The notes under the pieces were generated by a model that was not told where the DNA came from, made no database searches, and saw nothing but the letters and a program-made list of their open reading frames with translations. Positions 62,805-64,000 of a DNA stretch of 64,000 nucleotides are shown here, piece after piece; position 1 is the stretch's first letter, and each line of letters opens with the position of its first letter. Source of the stretch: Diphasiastrum complanatum (lineage: Eukaryota; Streptophyta; Lycopodiopsida; Lycopodiales; Lycopodiaceae); the NCBI GenBank assembly GCA_029204225.1, contig CM055102.1, positions 27,502,922 to 27,566,921 on the forward strand, read 5' to 3'. Made by a program: the position numbers and the translations under genes.

Positions 62805-63353
62805 ATCATTCTAGCAATCAAGACGACAAAAAATAATGAGATGGAGAAGAGAGCAGTTGTATTATCAGTTTTTGAGTTTTGGAGCGAGATGATCAGTGTC
62901 TCGCTCGTTGGCGGCCTGACACTCAACTCAATTGCTGTGTTCTGCTCATTGGTAGACTTTTATGCACAACTATTTTCGTTTTTCTATCTTTTCCTATTTT
63001 GTTTTGTCTCTTCTTTTTTCTTCTATATTTGCGTTGATCTAAAATTGTGTTTATATCTCCACTGTGTGGAGTTTACAAGATAACTAAACAAAGAATTACA
63101 AGAGTAGTCAACGCTAATCAACTAGTTAGTTATTCTCGTTATTGATAACTCTTTCAGCTAAGCGTGAAGTACAAGACACCACGCCCGTCGAGCTACTAGC
63201 TGGCAGCGCGAAATATTTTCCATCATTTTCTTTTCGTTTCGTTTCGTTTCGTGTCTTTTGGTTTTCGAGATATGTTTGACTTTCGCGAATCGCTCGCCCT
63301 TCGACCTTTGCTTCACTTCGTGACAAAGTTGCAGGAGTTCACAATTTCTGACA
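62805..63353 (-). repeat. Copia family A 3' LTR, truncated
   Basis: Plus-strand end ATTTCTGACA at 63353 beside the polypurine tract; aligned with 19505-20170 (TCGCTCGTTGGCGG, GTTTACAAGAT, CTAGCTGGCAGCGCGAA). About 270 bp are missing at the far end, where it meets the family B copy. Confidence 0.8.
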
Positions 63354-64000
63354 CTCCCTCGTGAACCTTGCAACTTTGTATGTTTAATCCAATTGTCTTT
63401 CTTTGCTTTGCGAAGAGTGGTTTGTCGAGCGGCTTCGTGAGCAGATATGCAATCATGTCTTCAGACTTTATGTACTGGACCTGGAGCTGTCCTTTCAAGA
63501 TCAAATCTCGAATATAATGGTACTTCAGAGGTATATGCTTTGTCTTTGAATGGAAGACAAGATCCTGGGACAGATATATGGCACTTTGAGAATCCATCAT
63601 CATCGTGCATGGTTCTCCTTGTGATATGCCAATTGCCTCCAACATCATCTGCAACCAAACTATCTCGTTCGCCATCTTTGAAGTTGTGACATATTCAGCT
63701 TCGCATGGGGATTGAGCTATCAAGGTTTGCTTTTTGCATATCCAGCTGATTGCTGCTCTGCATGCTATTGAACATCCTTCTGTTACGGACTTGCTGTCAT
63801 CTTTACAACTCGCCCAACTTGCATCACTGTAGTGGTGCAGCTCCAATCCTTTTCTTTCGTTGTCTGCTCTGTAGATTAATCTCATATTTTGGGTACCCTT
63901 CAGATATTGTAGGATTCGTTTTGCCATTTGCCAATGCGCCATGCCAGGATTGGAAGAGAATTGGCTTAAAGCATAGACAACAAAAGCCAAATCGGGTCTG
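63313..64000 (-). CDS. Ty1/copia family A pol C-terminus (RNase H), partial
   Basis: Open frame running off the right edge: the end of the RT connection (YALSQFSSNPGMAHWQMAKR), then RNase H with HHYSDASWASCKDDS (first Asp), SPCEAEYVTTSKMANEIVWL (Glu) and MMMDSQSAIYLSQDLVFHSK (second Asp), then KTKHIPLKYHYIRD and LLTKPLDKPLFAKQRKTIGL. All catalytic acids are present. Translation passes through the polypurine tract into the LTR and stops at 63313-63315, so the pol stop lies inside the LTR. The upstream part is beyond the window. This is the best copy of family A here. Confidence 0.85.
   Translation of the reverse strand, partial: RPDLAFVVYALSQFSSNPGMAHWQMAKRILQYLKGTQNMRLIYRADNERKGLELHHYSDASWASCKDDSKSVTEGCSIACRAAISWICKKQTLIAQSPCEAEYVTTSKMANEIVWLQMMLEAIGISQGEPCTMMMDSQSAIYLSQDLVFHSKTKHIPLKYHYIRDLILKGQLQVQYIKSEDMIAYLLTKPLDKPLFAKQRKTIGLNIQSCKVHEGVSEIVNSCNFVTK

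Overview
This window reads as nuclear DNA of a land plant. It is AT-rich and almost filled with decayed plant-type Ty1/copia and Ty3/gypsy LTR retrotransposons. It also has a CACTA (TNP2) transposase remnant, an intron-bearing MULE-like transposase remnant, tRNA-derived SINE-like units, foldback MITEs and very long (CT/GA)n arrays. One ordinary spliced host gene is visible. There is no prokaryotic gene organisation, CRISPR array, rRNA or recognisable tRNA gene. Several protein families here (the GFMxDxARANWN transposase relative, the TNP2 variant, the unusual RT-like ORF) are ones I associate with non-seed plants, so a fern or other seed-free plant is my best guess. That is inference, and the species cannot be read from the window. 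Layout, 1-21 kb: copia family A internal region (1-2.7 kb, +); MULE-like transposase pseudogene with two introns (3.1-4.65 kb, +); gypsy integrase scrap (5.0-5.2 kb, -) interrupted by a gypsy element with gag, zinc knuckles and protease but no RT or integrase, bounded by two LTR copies (5.2-10.4 kb, -); a chimeric copia remnant (11.4-13.2 kb, +); copia family B scraps fused in inverted orientation (13.9-16.3 kb); CACTA transposase fragment (18.2-19.0 kb, -), a SET-like scrap and a family A 3' end (19.3-20.5 kb, -). Layout, 21-47 kb: a coiled-coil pseudogene (21.1-21.7 kb, +); a second gypsy gag-protease element with a repeat-rich leader and a tRNA-Asp-like PBS (22.4-26 kb, -); a five-exon host gene encoding a 209-residue Lys/Arg/Ser-rich protein (27.46-35.51 kb, +) whose 6.2-kb second intron carries two MITE-like elements; two SINE-like units (36.5-37.3 kb); a gypsy gag scrap (40.3-41 kb, +); a copia RT/RNase H ORF open for 338 codons (41.8-42.8 kb, -); an exon-like scrap at 42.8-43.0 kb; a decayed copia element (43-47 kb, +). 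Layout, 47-64 kb: 47-51 kb has no recognisable gene. At 51.3-54.8 kb a decayed, unusual RT-like ORF (-) lies between two direct repeats, each carrying a long (AG)n array, and is itself split by an 864-bp insertion between 24-bp direct repeats. A gypsy gag (57.2-58.2 kb, +) follows. Then comes the best preserved element, copia family B (LTR at 59,009, three PBS-like motifs, 275-codon gag, protease and integrase; +), truncated at about 62.8 kb and joined tail-to-tail to the LTR and 3' pol end of a family A element (-) that runs off the window. Most elements are truncated and joined abruptly, as expected from nested insertion followed by illegitimate recombination. Only the host gene at 27.5-35.5 kb looks like a functional cellular gene. 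The most unusual object is the RT-like element at 51.3-54.8 kb.
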